Shown: positions 47,134-59,399 of the stretch, in pieces | How the letters are laid out: each line of letters begins with the position of its first letter | Position numbering within the stretch: the first letter of the stretch is position 1 | Assembly: GCA_038496445.1 (NCBI GenBank) | Contig: JALMLS010000138.1 | Location: forward strand, 292,270 to 356,269 | Origin: Trichosphaerium sp. ATCC 40318 | Taxonomy: Eukaryota; Discosea; Flabellinia; Trichosidae | Reading direction: 5' to 3' | Length of the DNA: 64,000 bases | Notes under the pieces: generated by a model | The model's database searches: none | The model's input: only the letters and a program-made list of their open reading frames with translations | What the model was told of the DNA's origin: nothing | Made by a program: the position numbers and the translations under genes

Positions 47134-48303
47134 CTACGAGTGTTGACGTTTATCATTTCTGAGGCTGCTATTCATTTGATTACTCAACCAATCCAGGCCC
47201 TTAAAATAAGTTAATGATGACCGCAGATAAATGAGTACCTCATAAATTCCGTCTCCTGTAGTAGCACAACACTCTTGTACAAACCATTTACCTTTAACGT
47301 GAGTTGAAAGATTCAAAGCCTTCCCGATCTTTAAAATACCTTTAGTCACTTGACCAACGTACAAAGAAAATACAAATATAAATTCATTGATAGCATAGGT
47401 TAATAAGTTTAAGCTCACAGATATGAACACGTGTTTGTAATTGTTGACAACAAAAAAAAAAAAAACTGACTACTTACTTCATCACCGCTGCGTGCGTTTG
47501 GTAAGTCTATCATATACAAGTATTATTTTAAACGCAATATTATATTGTGCGGGTTTACCTTGCTTGTTTGCGAATACAAGCACTGGAACGTCTTTGTAAT
47601 CGTCGTCAAAATACATGTGATTACTTTTTATCTCATATTCTAAGTCAACGAATCTTTCCTTATCATTAGAATCGCAAACATATATCAGACCGGAAACACC
47701 TAGTGATAAAAACTCTAATTAATGCAACATTACCTTATATCGTTAAGTACCCGTTTGGTAGTAATGGCGCCATAAAGGTCTAATCTAGAAGTCTAAGTCA
47801 GATGATTTTTTTGAACTAAAAAACAAAGATGCGTAGGTTTGCACCCTTATCGATTTAAAGACAACTTGATTTGGCAAGATAAAGTTCTTGGAACGCTAAA
47901 AAAAACCCACGTGCTTTGTCTCTACCACCTACAAAAAAAACATCAGCACGTGTCAAAAACAGTTACTCAAGTAAAAAAACTGCACCACACCTATATCCCA
48001 CGTTCGGAAGATGATATTTTTGTACTTTACTTCTTCGTAGCTGAATCCTATTGTTGGTATTGCAGTTACAACTTCTCCGAGCTAACACAAAAGGATTTAG
48101 ATTCAAAGTAAATGAATAAACGATTTAAAATGGTCAGCGAGCGTACTTTAAGCTTGTACAGCAGCGTTGTCTAGTACCAAGTTAGTATCAAACACTCTAC
48201 ACTTGTTTTGAGTCTGTACCTTTCCAGCGAAGTCTAATCCTTGCATATATATTGTTTTCTCCTCCGTGTCAGTACCGAACAGTCTCGCGAATACATTGCC
48301 CAT
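47134..48303 (-). CDS. ARF-family small GTPase with nine exons
   Basis: Nine exons (48220-48303, 48147-48170, 47991-48081, 47915-47928, 47751-47784, 47559-47699, 47478-47506, 47239-47328, 47134-47199) splice in phase to 190 residues. All ARF hallmarks are present: myristoylation start [11 protein letters not shown]-loop GLDFAGKTT, switch I IPTIGF, switch [18 protein letters not shown], base recognition FANKQDLPNA, CATTGDG and the tail [11 protein letters not shown]. ARFs recruit coats and lipid-modifying enzymes to membranes. Two oddities stand out: the catalytic glutamine of switch II (Gln71 in ARF1) is arginine, expected to slow or abolish GTP hydrolysis, and the GGRDK segment is encoded by a 14-base microexon. 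Confidence 0.93.
47785..47914 (-). other. GC-AG intron in the ARF gene
   Basis: The donor is AAA/GCACGT (minus strand), right after the codons for GGRDK, and the acceptor CTTCTAG precedes ATTAGACC (IRP). The strong ARF conservation across the junction (GGRDK then IRPLWRHY) makes this the best-supported GC-AG intron in the window. Confidence 0.8.
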
Positions 48304-48370
48304 TGTGTACGGAGTGTAAGATTTGAAACTAAGTTAGGTTTTCAGAGAATAGGCGACGTCAGCCTCGTCA

Positions 48371-48791
48371 CTATTGAATACTTATACTATTAGTATTTGA
48401 GCACAGTGCTAACACTAGCAGTGGCTCCTTATCATAATTTTGTTGCCACCATTCGTCAATCATTTTCTCAATGTGAAGGCTTCTTGGCCATGTGAAATTA
48501 TAAGGCGAGAATGTCAATAACTGGTATAATGAGAAACACCTAGAAAACCATCAACTTAGGCAATCGTAATCCCACAGCGCAAAGTTCATTCGACCTACAA
48601 GTGCATTATGCTTGAAGCTTGTTGAAATATGAAAAATAATACAGGTGATTGCTTGTTCTTTTTACACAACGTACCTTACGTGAAACTACATTCCCAATGA
48701 TTTTTTGCTCTAGATGTTGTTTTTTACCTATTTTGGAAGTTGAATTGTAAACGGCAAACTTAATTAAAAAGAACTTCGAATGAGGAGTCAT
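48371..48791 (-). CDS. Hypothetical protein, structure uncertain
   Basis: A likely last exon reads LYQLLTFSPYNFTWPRSLHI then EKMIDEWWQQNYDKEPLL to a stop at 48371. A likely first exon from 48791 reads MTPHSKFFLIKFAVYNSTSK before a GTAAAA donor. The middle exon (near 48560-48600) cannot be fixed in frame. No family recognised. The gene is adjacent to, and divergent from nothing obvious; it lies between the ARF and tetraspan genes on the same strand. Confidence 0.3.
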
Positions 48792-48941
48792 TTCTTTGTG
48801 TTTTCTCGTTGCATTGCTACAAGTTGTAGCTGCGCAGACTCTTGTTCTTTAATTTAACTTTAATGACAATTTGAACGATGACGTAGGTGATGGGTACCTA
48901 TTAAAACACGTGCAACTGTTTTATAGCACTTTTGAGATTTT

Positions 48942-49771
48942 TTATTGTACATAGTATACAGCCTCTTCCAAAAGCAGACTTGTAAGAACAACACTAAAGA
49001 TTAATACACTAGAATTCTTCATAATCAGACGTATGTAAAAAACGATATTTGAAAATCCTGAAATTACACCACCAAGCCCTGAAGCTTCTTGAAGCATCTT
49101 CATCTTAGCGTTTCCATTTTGTTTTTGTCGTTGTGCAGTAGACTTTATCATGAATACTAGAGATACTTGGATGATTACAAACGTTAGGAAAAGCTGTGGT
49201 GGCATAAACCCGTAAATGACGTTCAAAACGCCGCATATAATACCAATCAATATAGAGACGTAGAATTGAGCGGTTTCGAGAGGATCTACGTGTGTATAAG
49301 TAAGGTCAAGTGTCAAAAAAAAAAGAAATGGATTGAAATCAGAGAGTGATAGCTAATTATGAAAGGCCGTTTCGTACCTGCTTGGAATATTACTTTTATG
49401 TTTGGAGGTAATTCTTCAATGCTTGGTATTTCTTTATTCTTTTTTCTACGCTGCCGTGGCCTTGATAATGACGGTATTTGTTCGACTACTACCTCTTTTG
49501 TTTCTTTTGGTGTAGTTTTAGGCGTTTCTGCTGTTTTGTCGCAATTTTCGCCTCCATCGCACTCTTCTGTCGTCTGGCTTTATTTTACAGCGTAAGACGA
49601 CAATTCAAATTAAAAATCAACGTACTCAGTTTTATCTGGTAGAGTCTGCATACTCAAGCGCCGTAAACGCTCATCTGCTGCTTTCTGTAATTTTTTAGCT
49701 TTTAATGTAGCTAAAAGCTTTCGTTTCTCGTCATCAGACATAGCAGCAAGCTGAGCTCTTGTAACAGACAT
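48942..49771 (-). CDS. Small multi-pass membrane protein, RAB5IF/EMC6-like in layout
   Basis: Three exons (about 49629-49771, 49377-49578 and 48942-49288) join in phase to about 230 residues. A charged N-terminal region (MSVTRAQLAAMSDDEKRKLL, then ECDGGENCDKTAETPKTT and RPRQRRKKNKEIPS) precedes three or four hydrophobic segments: FYVSILIGIICGVLNVIYGF, QLFLTFVIIQVSLVFMI and SVLIFSVVLTSLLLEEAV. The helix pattern resembles Rab5-interacting and EMC6-type small ER membrane proteins, but no diagnostic motif was found, so the family is tentative. Confidence 0.6.
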
Positions 49772-49951
49772 TTTTGGAGTGATAATAAACAAAAACAGAA
49801 TAAGTCAACGTAAGCAGTTCGCGTTGACTTACTATAACAATACACTTCCTCAGTGCGTGTACGGTTACACCACACATACACCTGAGCTACAAGGTACCAC
49901 CAGGCATTCAAATTTTGACACGTAGGTTGCCACGACGTTGTTTTATGTTTT

Positions 49952-50891
49952 TTATTGTGGTACCATATAATAGCTACCATGATCCGTTGTTAATTTTTTC
50001 AATGGGTCAACGTCTTTTAGTTCTTTGGGGTACTTTTGTTTCATGCCTTCCATTGTCTTCCTTAGTTCAAGGTACGATTTAGTTGTCTCATCTATAGTGA
50101 GCCTGTATGAAATGTCACAATGAATGTTTTAAAAAAAAATTGAACTTGAAAAGGAAAAACCTTTAATTGCACTCTATCCTGTATGATATATATATATAAA
50201 GTACTATAATTTCTACTAACATAGAACGCCAGTACAACATTTATGGTTTGATAGGAAGATGATAGAGACGAGAAAAAAAGTAAAAAGAAATGGTGATTTT
50301 TTTTCCATTTTTCAAAGCGTACACAGCATTTTGATACTCTTTGTAGCTCTCTTTGATTTTTTGTTGTAGAAGAAGGGCCTTTGCTTTACGAATATGAGCC
50401 TTATACCACATAGGTTTCTCCTTTAAAGCATCATCTGCATCAGCTTCAGCTTCTTGATATCTTTTTAAAATTGCATAACAACCTAATATATCATTATTAG
50501 AAAGCCTGTCTTTGTACTCTGCACACGTGCCACTTCTGTTAGATAAAAGTGCTGCCTTTACACTTGAGTTTGGGTTACAAGATTCAGACGCTTCTAATCC
50601 TGTTGTGTACCTATCAAATGGCAAAAAAGTTAGTTTTCTTTGAAAGTTTTTCTAGCTCAAGAAAAAAAACCAGCTTACCACTTCACAGCTTCGCTGTACT
50701 GTTTTTTAGCAAAAAATTCGTTTCCTTTATCTTTACATAGCTCAGGACCTAGTAACAACGTAAGGGTCGTTGTACTAAGCATTATTGGCGATATTCGCGT
50801 TAGGTTTTTAGAAAAAAGTTACCGTACCGTTAAAAAGCCAGTCCATGCCATTTACGCCAAGTTCCTTCATTGTTGAGCTAAAATCAGCCAT
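49952..50891 (-). CDS. TPR protein, co-chaperone-like
   Basis: At least four exons join. MADFSSTMKELGVNGMDWLF leads to a GTACGG donor; then ELCKDKGNEFFAKKQYSEAV; then a long exon with LLSNRSGTCAEYKD, YQEAEADADDALKEKPMWYK and AHIRKAKALLLQQKIKESYK; then a final exon ending DVDPLKKLTTDHGS and TAA at 49952. The GNEFFAKKQYSEAVKWYTTG, LSNRS and KAHIRKAKAL strings are three tetratricopeptide repeats of the clamp type found in HSP70/HSP90 co-chaperones. The protein has about 220 residues and no catalytic domain. Confidence 0.85.
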
Positions 50892-51729
50892 TTCTTTTAC
50901 CTATTGCTTTGATTGTGACAAGTGTTAAAATACGTTAAATTTCTTTTTCAAATAACTCAAGGATGGGTTGTTGAACGGCTCAGCGAGTTCTATGATATTC
51001 TTCAATAATTGACGCTATTTACGCTCGTTTTCAGCCTCGTTCATATGAGTTATTCGCGGCTTGTAACGCCAACGTATTATTGAAGGCACAAAAAGTATTT
51101 CCAACCAGTTCGTAACAGTTGTAATTGCATTTGGCTTACTGTAAGAATTGTTCCGTTTTCAGGTGCCTAAGAATGATATCACTGGTTAAACTTGCCGTGT
51201 GGATCCGTCCAAAGCGTTCTTTTTGTTCATTGTACAGTATAACAGCGAAATACGAAAAAGCGGTGTTTATATACTTTTTGTTTGAGTGAGGGCGTTCGTT
51301 ATAGTAATGTAGAGCGTTTTAAGTGGTAAATGTACAGAGTGAACTCGTTTATCTAATTTTCTCCCTAAATCTCTTCCTTTTATCCATCTATGTATGATTA
51401 GTGCCTTAACTCGGCGTTATAACGCACCATGTTTTTACGACAATAAAATAAAGCCATACGCAAATTCTCGCATGCCTCAGGGAGTAAATCTGGTTTTATA
51501 CAATCATGGAAGATATTCTCTTTGTTCTAGAGTTAGTAAAAGCTTCTTTTGAGCTTTTTGACACTTACTGTCAATAGACATGCATGGCGATTCGCGTATA
51601 CAGTTAATGAAATCCTGGCGAATGTATTTACACGCGCGTTCGGACTCTGGCTTCTGATTCATTTGAGTGTTATGAGCGTTGAAGCAAAGTCAACGTTTTT
51701 ATGTCTAGCAGTACCTATAAGGCTCAGCA
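50892..51729. other. Divergent intergenic region
   Basis: Lies between the TPR gene (minus) and the karyopherin gene (plus), so it carries both promoters. A frame at 51549-51737 has no coding support. Confidence 0.4.
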
Positions 51730-54700
51730 ATGTCTAACGTTAATGACGCAGCGAGGCAAGCAGCGTTAGTGCTTACGTCTGGAAACTCACCTCCACAAGC
51801 CATTCATGAAGCGAGCAACGTACGTAATACTACTACTTAGCTCTGTGTAATAAATAAACGCGACAAAGCGAGTTTCAATCAGTTACATTAATTGTTTTAA
51901 TTTAGTGGCTTGAAAACGTAATTAAACAACCGGAAGCATGGTCTATTGGCAAACACTTGCTCTCTCAACCGGTTAGTACACTTTTTGTATTAAAAGCTGT
52001 TAAATCGTCTTTTACTGCATTAAAGCGTATCATTACGCTAATAACACCGAAAAACCTGTGTTTTTCAGTAATACAATTAAAACTTATCACTCAGCAGCTC
52101 TATTTAACGTAAAACGCGTAGGAACTACCTTTACAATTCACGGGAGGCCAATTTCTTTATCGTAAAGTAAAATCACAATGGTTAGCCGTTATACTTGTCA
52201 ATAACATCTATCTAAAAATAAAACCAACAACAGGGCTCATTTAAGACCAGAACAAGCACAATCAATGAAAGATTTCGCACTTCAATGTGTCATTGCAAAA
52301 GCGTCATCTGCATCTTCTCTTCGATTTAAATTAAGCCAAATACTGGCTTCTATTGGTACGTTAAGAGATATTGTACTATTGTGGTGGCTTCCCTCATAAA
52401 ACTATCTAGCTGTTCGCACTATTTCAGATAAGTGGCAGAACTGCTTGCAGGATCTGTTCGGGTACAAAACGAAGAACTCCAAGAGTTTTTGTTGTTTGAC
52501 TAAGATTGTATTGTAGACTGATTCAAAGTCCTCCAAGTAATGGCGATACTATGAGTTTACAAGCTACTATAATACTTGTATTATCTCTTATACCAGAGGA
52601 AGAAGAAGATACATCGTATGGATACCAAAAGTCGTACGTTGAGAACCTTCACATTCAGAGAAAAAACAAGATTAAAATTTTCTCCTGGAGATTTCTTGTT
52701 GTTTTGTTTAAGCGGTTCATCGGATTTACTCTAAGATCTTAGGTCAGCAATCAAGAAAGTTTTAAAAAGCGCAGTACCTCAACTACTTCAATTGGCAATG
52801 ACATTGTTACAACCGAATACAGGTACGATACTCCTTCCACGTATAAAATACTTAACAAACTATTACAGCGCCACAAACACAACCATTAAAATTAGCAATT
52901 CTAAATTGTCTCACAGCGTGGGTTAAATGGGATATATCACTTCAGTACGCACTTACCTACGGTTTTTCAGTAAATATTGTTTTACAATGATTAATTGTCC
53001 AAAAGAGGTCTAATGACGAGTGGATTATACAGACTCATTTTCGAAGCAATGGGCACAGTTGAAACATATCAAAGCGGATCCACTTTACTTCATGAATTGC
53101 TCGATCGCTATTCAGTAAACTCAAAGGATGTACGTTATTGATTATTGTTATGAAAAAAGATGAAGAACAAAAAACACGTGATTTACGCTATTTTTAGATA
53201 AAGAACGAACAAGAAGCTATGCAAATCCTCGGACCTGTATTGAGCCTAGAACCTAAATATGACAGTGCTCTGGCTGGTATGATAGAAGCCACTGAAATTC
53301 GTATTAATTGCTTCATTCTCATTTTTTTCTTAGGAGGAATCCATGATATTTGTAACAGTACTGTACTACTTCTTTCAAAAGTAGGACAAAGAAACACAGA
53401 GTATTTTTCAGGAGGTAACGTTAACACGGCCTTACAGTTTTCTAAAACGATTTAAGGCCTAGGGAATGACTTAACACAGAAATTTTTATTATTTATGCTC
53501 AAGTGTACAGGTAAACCTCACTCCTCCTAAAATCATATATATTAACGCTATTAGGTCATCCACATCGTCAGGTGAGGAAATAGAACTAAAGCGATTTGAA
53601 AATCCTAATAACTTTTTTCGTAGATAGCTGACTTAACATTTGAGTTTTGGACTGCCTTACACAGACGTCATTTGAAAAAAGCTGCTGGGTATAAGCAAGT
53701 ATATGTCCAATTACTTCGCACATTACTGGGAAGTGTTGCCTATCCACCAAACTTCAACGGATGGCAAAGTATGTCATCAATATTGCAAACACATCGTCTC
53801 TTTTAGCTAACTTGTGTTATTAGTTCCAGAGCAGGAGGAATACTTCATACGCTTCCGTAAGTTAATCACCGAGCCTTTGAGGGCTTGTCAGCGTGCTATC
53901 GGAGAAGATTATTTTGCATTCTTAGAACAAGCTTTACGTGTACGCAGTACTGTCTTTGAACCGTTGTGTCTGCTTTGTTGCTGTTGCATGGTTACCAAGC
54001 CATCTTCTTTGCTTTTTTTGCGTTTGTAGTTTGATACAGAGGGTATGGTGGCTCATTGCTACCTAAGGCTATCCTAGTGCTAGTTTTCGTTGCTAAACGT
54101 CGGTAGGAAGTTACAACATGGCAACAAACTGAAGCTGCATATCTTCTTGCTGTTTCTGTTTCTAAAGATATTCCTGTAACTCAAATGAAAGTTGGTTCTT
54201 TTGTAGCACATGCATTACAGAGTCCTGGACATCCTCTTCTTCAAAAAACAGCTCTTGACTTGCTTGGTACTCGAGTTTTCTGATTTTGTTCTTTTTTTTT
54301 TTTCATAGCAAGTTACTGACTTTGTAGCCTCATACTCTGGTTGGTGTCAAAGAAATGGTGCCACGATGGTAAAACAGATTGTAGATTTCATAATGCCTTG
54401 CTTGTTACAGCAACACGTTACAGTACAACGTGAGTTTTTTAAGGATTGTAGTTTTTTTTATAGTTGTGTTAATTTTCTGGTAGATGCCGCTGCTTTAGCT
54501 CTAGCAGCTATTTGTAAATCATGCAAAGATATTCTAGTACAACATATAAATCCTATATTACGACAATACACACAAATAGCAAATAGAATTAGGGTACACT
54601 GGGTTCTTTTATTCTTTAGTTTTTACCATTGCACTACTGTATAATGTTTAACGGAGTGTAGAAAAAAGACAGAATCTTGGTCATTGAAGCATCAATTGTA

Positions 54701-56528
54701 CTAATATATTGCCTTCAATATCAACAAATAGTTTTGGCACTCAAAGCGTTAAATGATCCTTCAGAGAAGCGTATAAAGCAGCTTCTTAGTATGCCAATGG
54801 TAAATTGTATTTTCTGTTCTTCTAACTAACCCTTTAAAGAACGATCAAACATGCCAAGCACTTGCAGACGAGTTGGATTGTATTGCTGCTGGTTTTGGGT
54901 ACGCAAGAGATAAGCCATGTGGAGTTATCTACAAACAAACGATTACTATGCTAAGCTCTTTGTAGTGGCAAAAAATTAAACTCAAAGCATCCTCTTGTCG
55001 AAGAACTTCAAAGACTTTGGCCTACACTTCAAGCTGTTCAACTCAAATGGAAAGTTAAACAAGGAGCGCCAGTTATTCAGGTAAGAGAAACTCTTTTCTT
55101 TGCTCATGTTTGTAGTGAGAACACCAAGTTAAATTTTAGAAGGTTATTAACATAAAACTTGTCTAGGCGCTTTATGGTTGCTATTCGAAGAGCTTAGAAA
55201 CATGTAGTGGCATGTTTAAGCCTGTTTTGAATCCGCTTGTTAAGGAAACATTGACTTGCTTCAACAGTTATCCTTTCCCGTGTTGTTTAAATATAATCGC
55301 ATCAGTAGTCGGTATGTACTTTCTGTTAGCAAGCAAAATGTTCAACAACTTTTTTTTTTGTTTTTTTTTGACATTAAGTGTCTTAACACGTGTTTACCAT
55401 CTTTTTTTACGACTAGATCGATTTGGAAAATCCAAAGATTTAGCTGGTGCTCTTAATGTATTAATGAAACAGTTGGTTACACATACGCTACAGCTTATTG
55501 GTAATCAAGAAGCCAGTACGAAGCAATCTATTTGTGTTTGAACTTTTTTTTGTTTATCTTTGAACGTTTAGATATTCTGGCTCACTCTGAGCTTGTTGAG
55601 GCTTATTTCGGGTTACTAAGAACTACCACTAAAGTCTCAGTATCAATTTTAGTAAGTGATCAATCTCAACTCTCACTTGTCAATTCATCACTCGAGCTTG
55701 CTGTAAAGAGCTTATACAGTAAAGGTACAAAAAAAAAAAGGAAATCTTTTTGAAGTTTTTAAATCTTTGGTGTATTCACAAACTAATGCTTGACTTTCTT
55801 TAGAGCGAGGTGTACTCCAAAAAGTATTAGAATTTTTACAAAAGCTATTTTTTGGTCCACATGTAACAGAAAGACCTGAGGTATACATTTTGGAACTTTA
55901 CTTTGTTTCTTTTCTTCTTTAGCTGTTTTGTTGACATGATATTTGCTATAATGATTATTAAACTAACACTATTGATAGTGGGGAGGTTATATTACCTCAG
56001 TTTTGACAAGTGCAGGCGAGACGCTTATCAATGCACTCATAAATGTAAGGTTTTATCTTAAAGCTTCGTTTTTTGTTGTTTTCTCACCTTGGTTATAGAT
56101 AACTGTAAATTGTGGTATCAAAGACTTAGTAGGAACACAATCGAGTCTTCTATTCACACTTAGTAAGTAACACAGTCTTCTGTAAAGGAGAACTTTTTTT
56201 GATTATTTTTTCTTCATTGTTTTAAAGATTTTCCTTTCACGTGTTGTATTGAACTCTTTACTTGTTTGCTTCTTTGATATTTCAATGATTATTTTCATTA
56301 TTCTTATGTGCTTCTCTTCTTTTAGTTCAAAGGCACGGGGCACTACTACAACCTGCTTTACATAATGCAATTGGACGCCTTGAGTTTAAACCAAAAGATA
56401 AACAAAACATTATGCAAGTATTTCTAACACTTAATACACCTCAACGTTTCCGTGCATTTATGAAAGATTTTACTGACGTATGTAATGGCATGATGACTAT
56501 AGATGCTATTGTTGGGTATTTAATGTAA
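51730..56528 (+). CDS. Karyopherin (importin-13/transportin-3-like)
   Basis: About 25 short exons run to TAA at 56528, with roughly 950 residues in total. The N terminus reads MSNVNDAARQAALVLTSGN, then IHEASNWLENVIKQPEAWSI, the start of an importin-beta N-terminal helix pair as in TNPO3/IPO13. Further exons show HEAT-type helices throughout (TLLHELLDRYSVNSKD, DAAALALAAICKSCKD, ELCDELDCIAAGFG-like segments), and the C terminus ends LEFKPKDKQNIMQVFLTLNT. It would carry cargo such as SR-type splicing factors between cytoplasm and nucleus by family analogy. Not every junction was resolved, notably around 52080-52260 and 54600-55160. Confidence 0.8.
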
Positions 56529-57937
56529 TAAAACTAACAAATGAGGACCAATAAGCAGCATAGTTTTTGTACAGCTTTTTTTATGTGCTTTGTAAAAACA
56601 GTCACGTGACATTGTACATTACCCAGAAAGACCTGATTCTCGCCAGGAGTCCAAACTGGAGTTAAACCTTAATGATTTTAGAGAGTGAGATAAATGCAGG
56701 ATAGTATGATATTAATTTGTGCATAAGCGAGTTGTGTAAGTCACGATGATGTTCTGAGAGTGTAGGAATTTGCTGTCTTTGTGTTGCTGCAAAACAGAGG
56801 CAGTATTTTTTTTAATTGGAGTGAAAGTGTCTTGATTCAGGAAATTGTCTTTATGTCTATTTATGCCCTTGTCTTACTTTGAGCTAACTTTTTCCAAGAA
56901 GAGCTTTCTAGAGATAATAACATTGTATTCCTCTACCTTGCTGCTTTTAAGAGCTCAAAATAATATTGTTTGTTTTTTTTTAATGAAAATTTGTACAGCA
57001 AATTTTTTACTTACTAACCTGCGACCCCTTTGCTACAAACACGTAAATATTTACCGTATATTACCGGTGTTTGATTGATTGTTGACATTGATCCGTAGGT
57101 GCCAAGTTACAGATAAACAAAGATTGACAATTAATGCTTAATTCCGCCAAAAAGTATCTCGCACTAGGTATTCAAGCGCACTTTGGCGCTAGAAGTAGAG
57201 ACGACTTCCGCCTTCAGGCTTTTGGCCGTGACCCTCTTGGAATATCGCACAAAGATCTATGTCGCCTCTGAGTACGGGACTGTGGTACATGCTTTGAATT
57301 TGCAAACGTACTAGCGTGATGTATGATGATATGTTGAATTTAATGAAGAGACATGTTTCGTTTGTTGCTGCGTTCTGTTGTAATATGGAATCTGAACAAT
57401 ATATGTGGCTACAAGAATCTGTAGTGTAGGTGCTGTCGAGGGATCTTTGTTGGTTTATTGTTGCACGTTATAAATACTCGTGCAAAAGACTCAAAGGTCA
57501 TTGGTGTTTTTTTTTTGATAAATTGTTGCGAAAACACGTGAATACAATATATTTTGTGTTGGTTTGTTCAACTGCAAAACGTATAGGAACACCTGTAAGC
57601 AAGGCGCTTTTATGTATTGTTTTTTGAAAAATATTACACGTGATAGTTTCGTGCAATGTGTCTACTAAAACTTATTGAAATCAGACTAGTGCTGGAAGCA
57701 ATAGTGCTTAGGGATGTTAAAACAAGCGGTACAACCTAGAACTAAACCAAAACGGTTGCAACAAGCTTGAAACAACTTTCGTAGTAAATATTTATGCTAT
57801 AATTTGTACTTTTTGTATTACAGTGTTATGGCCATAGTGCTACAGAAAAAGAAATAGCCTTGGTACAGTATTTGTTGCAAAGTACTGTTCTTTGGTTGTT
57901 AGTAGAACATCAGACAGATACTGTAATTGTTAAAAAG
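56529..57937. other. Intergenic stretch, no gene recognised
   Basis: About 1.4 kb with a TCACGTGA octamer near 56602 and CACGTG cores near 57535 and 57639. No coding series. A GC-richer patch at 57170-57290 shows no RNA fold I can name. Confidence 0.4.
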
Positions 57938-59218
57938 TTAGATACTTTCATGCAATTTGATGCCTCTCCTTTTCAAAGCCTTTTTAACTGTTGCAGATTT
58001 TATACTGTGGTATAATTCTTTTAAAGCAACCAGTTTAAGTGTACCTTCGCCATTTATATTTGCACATCCTTCAATGCTAAGCTGTTTCACACAAACAAGA
58101 GATGTAATACCAACATCCGTTATAGATGAACCTGAGATATCAATTACTGTTGCACTACCCAACCCTTTGAGTGCCTCATCTGTTATGCTTGTCTCTGCTA
58201 AATCAATGGTATGTACACCAGCCAATGCTTTGACACCTTCATCTGTTATAAGTTTACAATCCCACAACAGTATAGTGTGCACGCCTGCCAATGCCTTTAA
58301 GCCTTCATCTGTTACGCGTGTGGTTGTTAAATCAATCTCATGAACACCAGCCAAAGCTTTGATACCCTCATCTGTCACACTGGTGCTTGTTAAATTGATT
58401 GTGTGAACTCCAGCCAAAGCTTTTACACCTTCATCTGTTATTTTCTTACAACTCCATAACACAATAGTGTGTACACCTGCTAATGACTTCAATCCTTCGT
58501 CTGTAATGTCAGTAAATGCAGCAGAGACTTTATGGACACCAGACAAAGCCCTGAATCCTTTATCAGTTATATCTCTACAATGCCTCAAGTTGATGCTGTG
58601 TACACCACCAACTTTCAAAGCCTCAAGACCGTTACTTGTTATAGCATTACAACACTTCAAGTTAATGGTGTGTACGCCAGAAATCGCCTTCAATCCTGCA
58701 TCCGTCACATTTGGGTTGTAACTTAAATCAATCTCATGAACTCCAGACAAAGCTGAGATACCATCATCACCCACTTTCGTTTCTGATAGATAAATTGTAT
58801 GTACACCAGCCAATGCCTTGATGCCTTCATTACTCACATTTGTATCTTGTAAATCGATTGATTGTACGCCTTTTAATTGTTTTATGCCCTCGTCTGTTAT
58901 TCCTTTACATTTTGAGAGCTTTATTGTCTTAACACCTTTAAGTAGCTTCAAATGATCATCATTTACAATTTCAGAGATTAAGGATAATGAGATAGTCGTA
59001 TTCTGAAGTAACGGGCTTCCAGAAAGAAACGAAATCTGGGTTTCGCTTGTAACATTGATTTGTTTGTATCCAATATGATTATGTACGATATTATGAATAA
59101 AATGACACGTTTGAGCCGATTGTAGTGTAAAAGGGCCACATTGAAGAATATGAACTATTATTTCAACTGGCATCGCCAACAGGTTAGGTAGCTGCTGGTT
59201 TGACTCATTATTATTCAT
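57938..59218 (-). CDS. F-box/leucine-rich-repeat protein (copy 2)
   Basis: An intronless frame of 426 residues, sister to the gene at 44005-45252. The F-box is near residues 12-48 (LAMPVEIIVHILQCGPFTLQ). Twelve to thirteen LRRs follow with the core ALAGVHTIDL and ITDEGVK (for example SITDEALKGLGSATVIDISG). One repeat unit carries an insertion (GLEALKVGGVHSINL). The C terminus is less regular. SCF substrate-receptor function is inferred. Confidence 0.88.
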   Translation of the reverse strand: MNNNESNQQLPNLLAMPVEIIVHILQCGPFTLQSAQTCHFIHNIVHNHIGYKQINVTSETQISFLSGSPLLQNTTISLSLISEIVNDDHLKLLKGVKTIKLSKCKGITDEGIKQLKGVQSIDLQDTNVSNEGIKALAGVHTIYLSETKVGDDGISALSGVHEIDLSYNPNVTDAGLKAISGVHTINLKCCNAITSNGLEALKVGGVHSINLRHCRDITDKGFRALSGVHKVSAAFTDITDEGLKSLAGVHTIVLWSCKKITDEGVKALAGVHTINLTSTSVTDEGIKALAGVHEIDLTTTRVTDEGLKALAGVHTILLWDCKLITDEGVKALAGVHTIDLAETSITDEALKGLGSATVIDISGSSITDVGITSLVCVKQLSIEGCANINGEGTLKLVALKELYHSIKSATVKKALKRRGIKLHESI

Positions 59219-59399
59219 TTTTTGTTTGCGTGGCTTGGTTTGTTGGAGTTGAATTACTTTGAATTAGTTAAAATTATTTCGACTTTTACAAAAAAAATAG
59301 GAAACATAGTTTTCAAATTTTGTGTAGGCTTGTATAATGACTTTATGTCTTTGTTTACACGTAACTGCTAGGTTCGTTGTTGAGCACAAACATGAAGTT

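Noticed and set aside
57170-57290. Possible 5S rRNA or snRNA in a GC-richer patch
   Set aside because: Neither strand matches 5S internal control sequences or snRNA hallmarks that I can recall.
57957-58721. Plus-strand frames up to 128 codons at 58 kb
   Set aside because: Antisense shadows caused by the regular repeats of the F-box/LRR gene.
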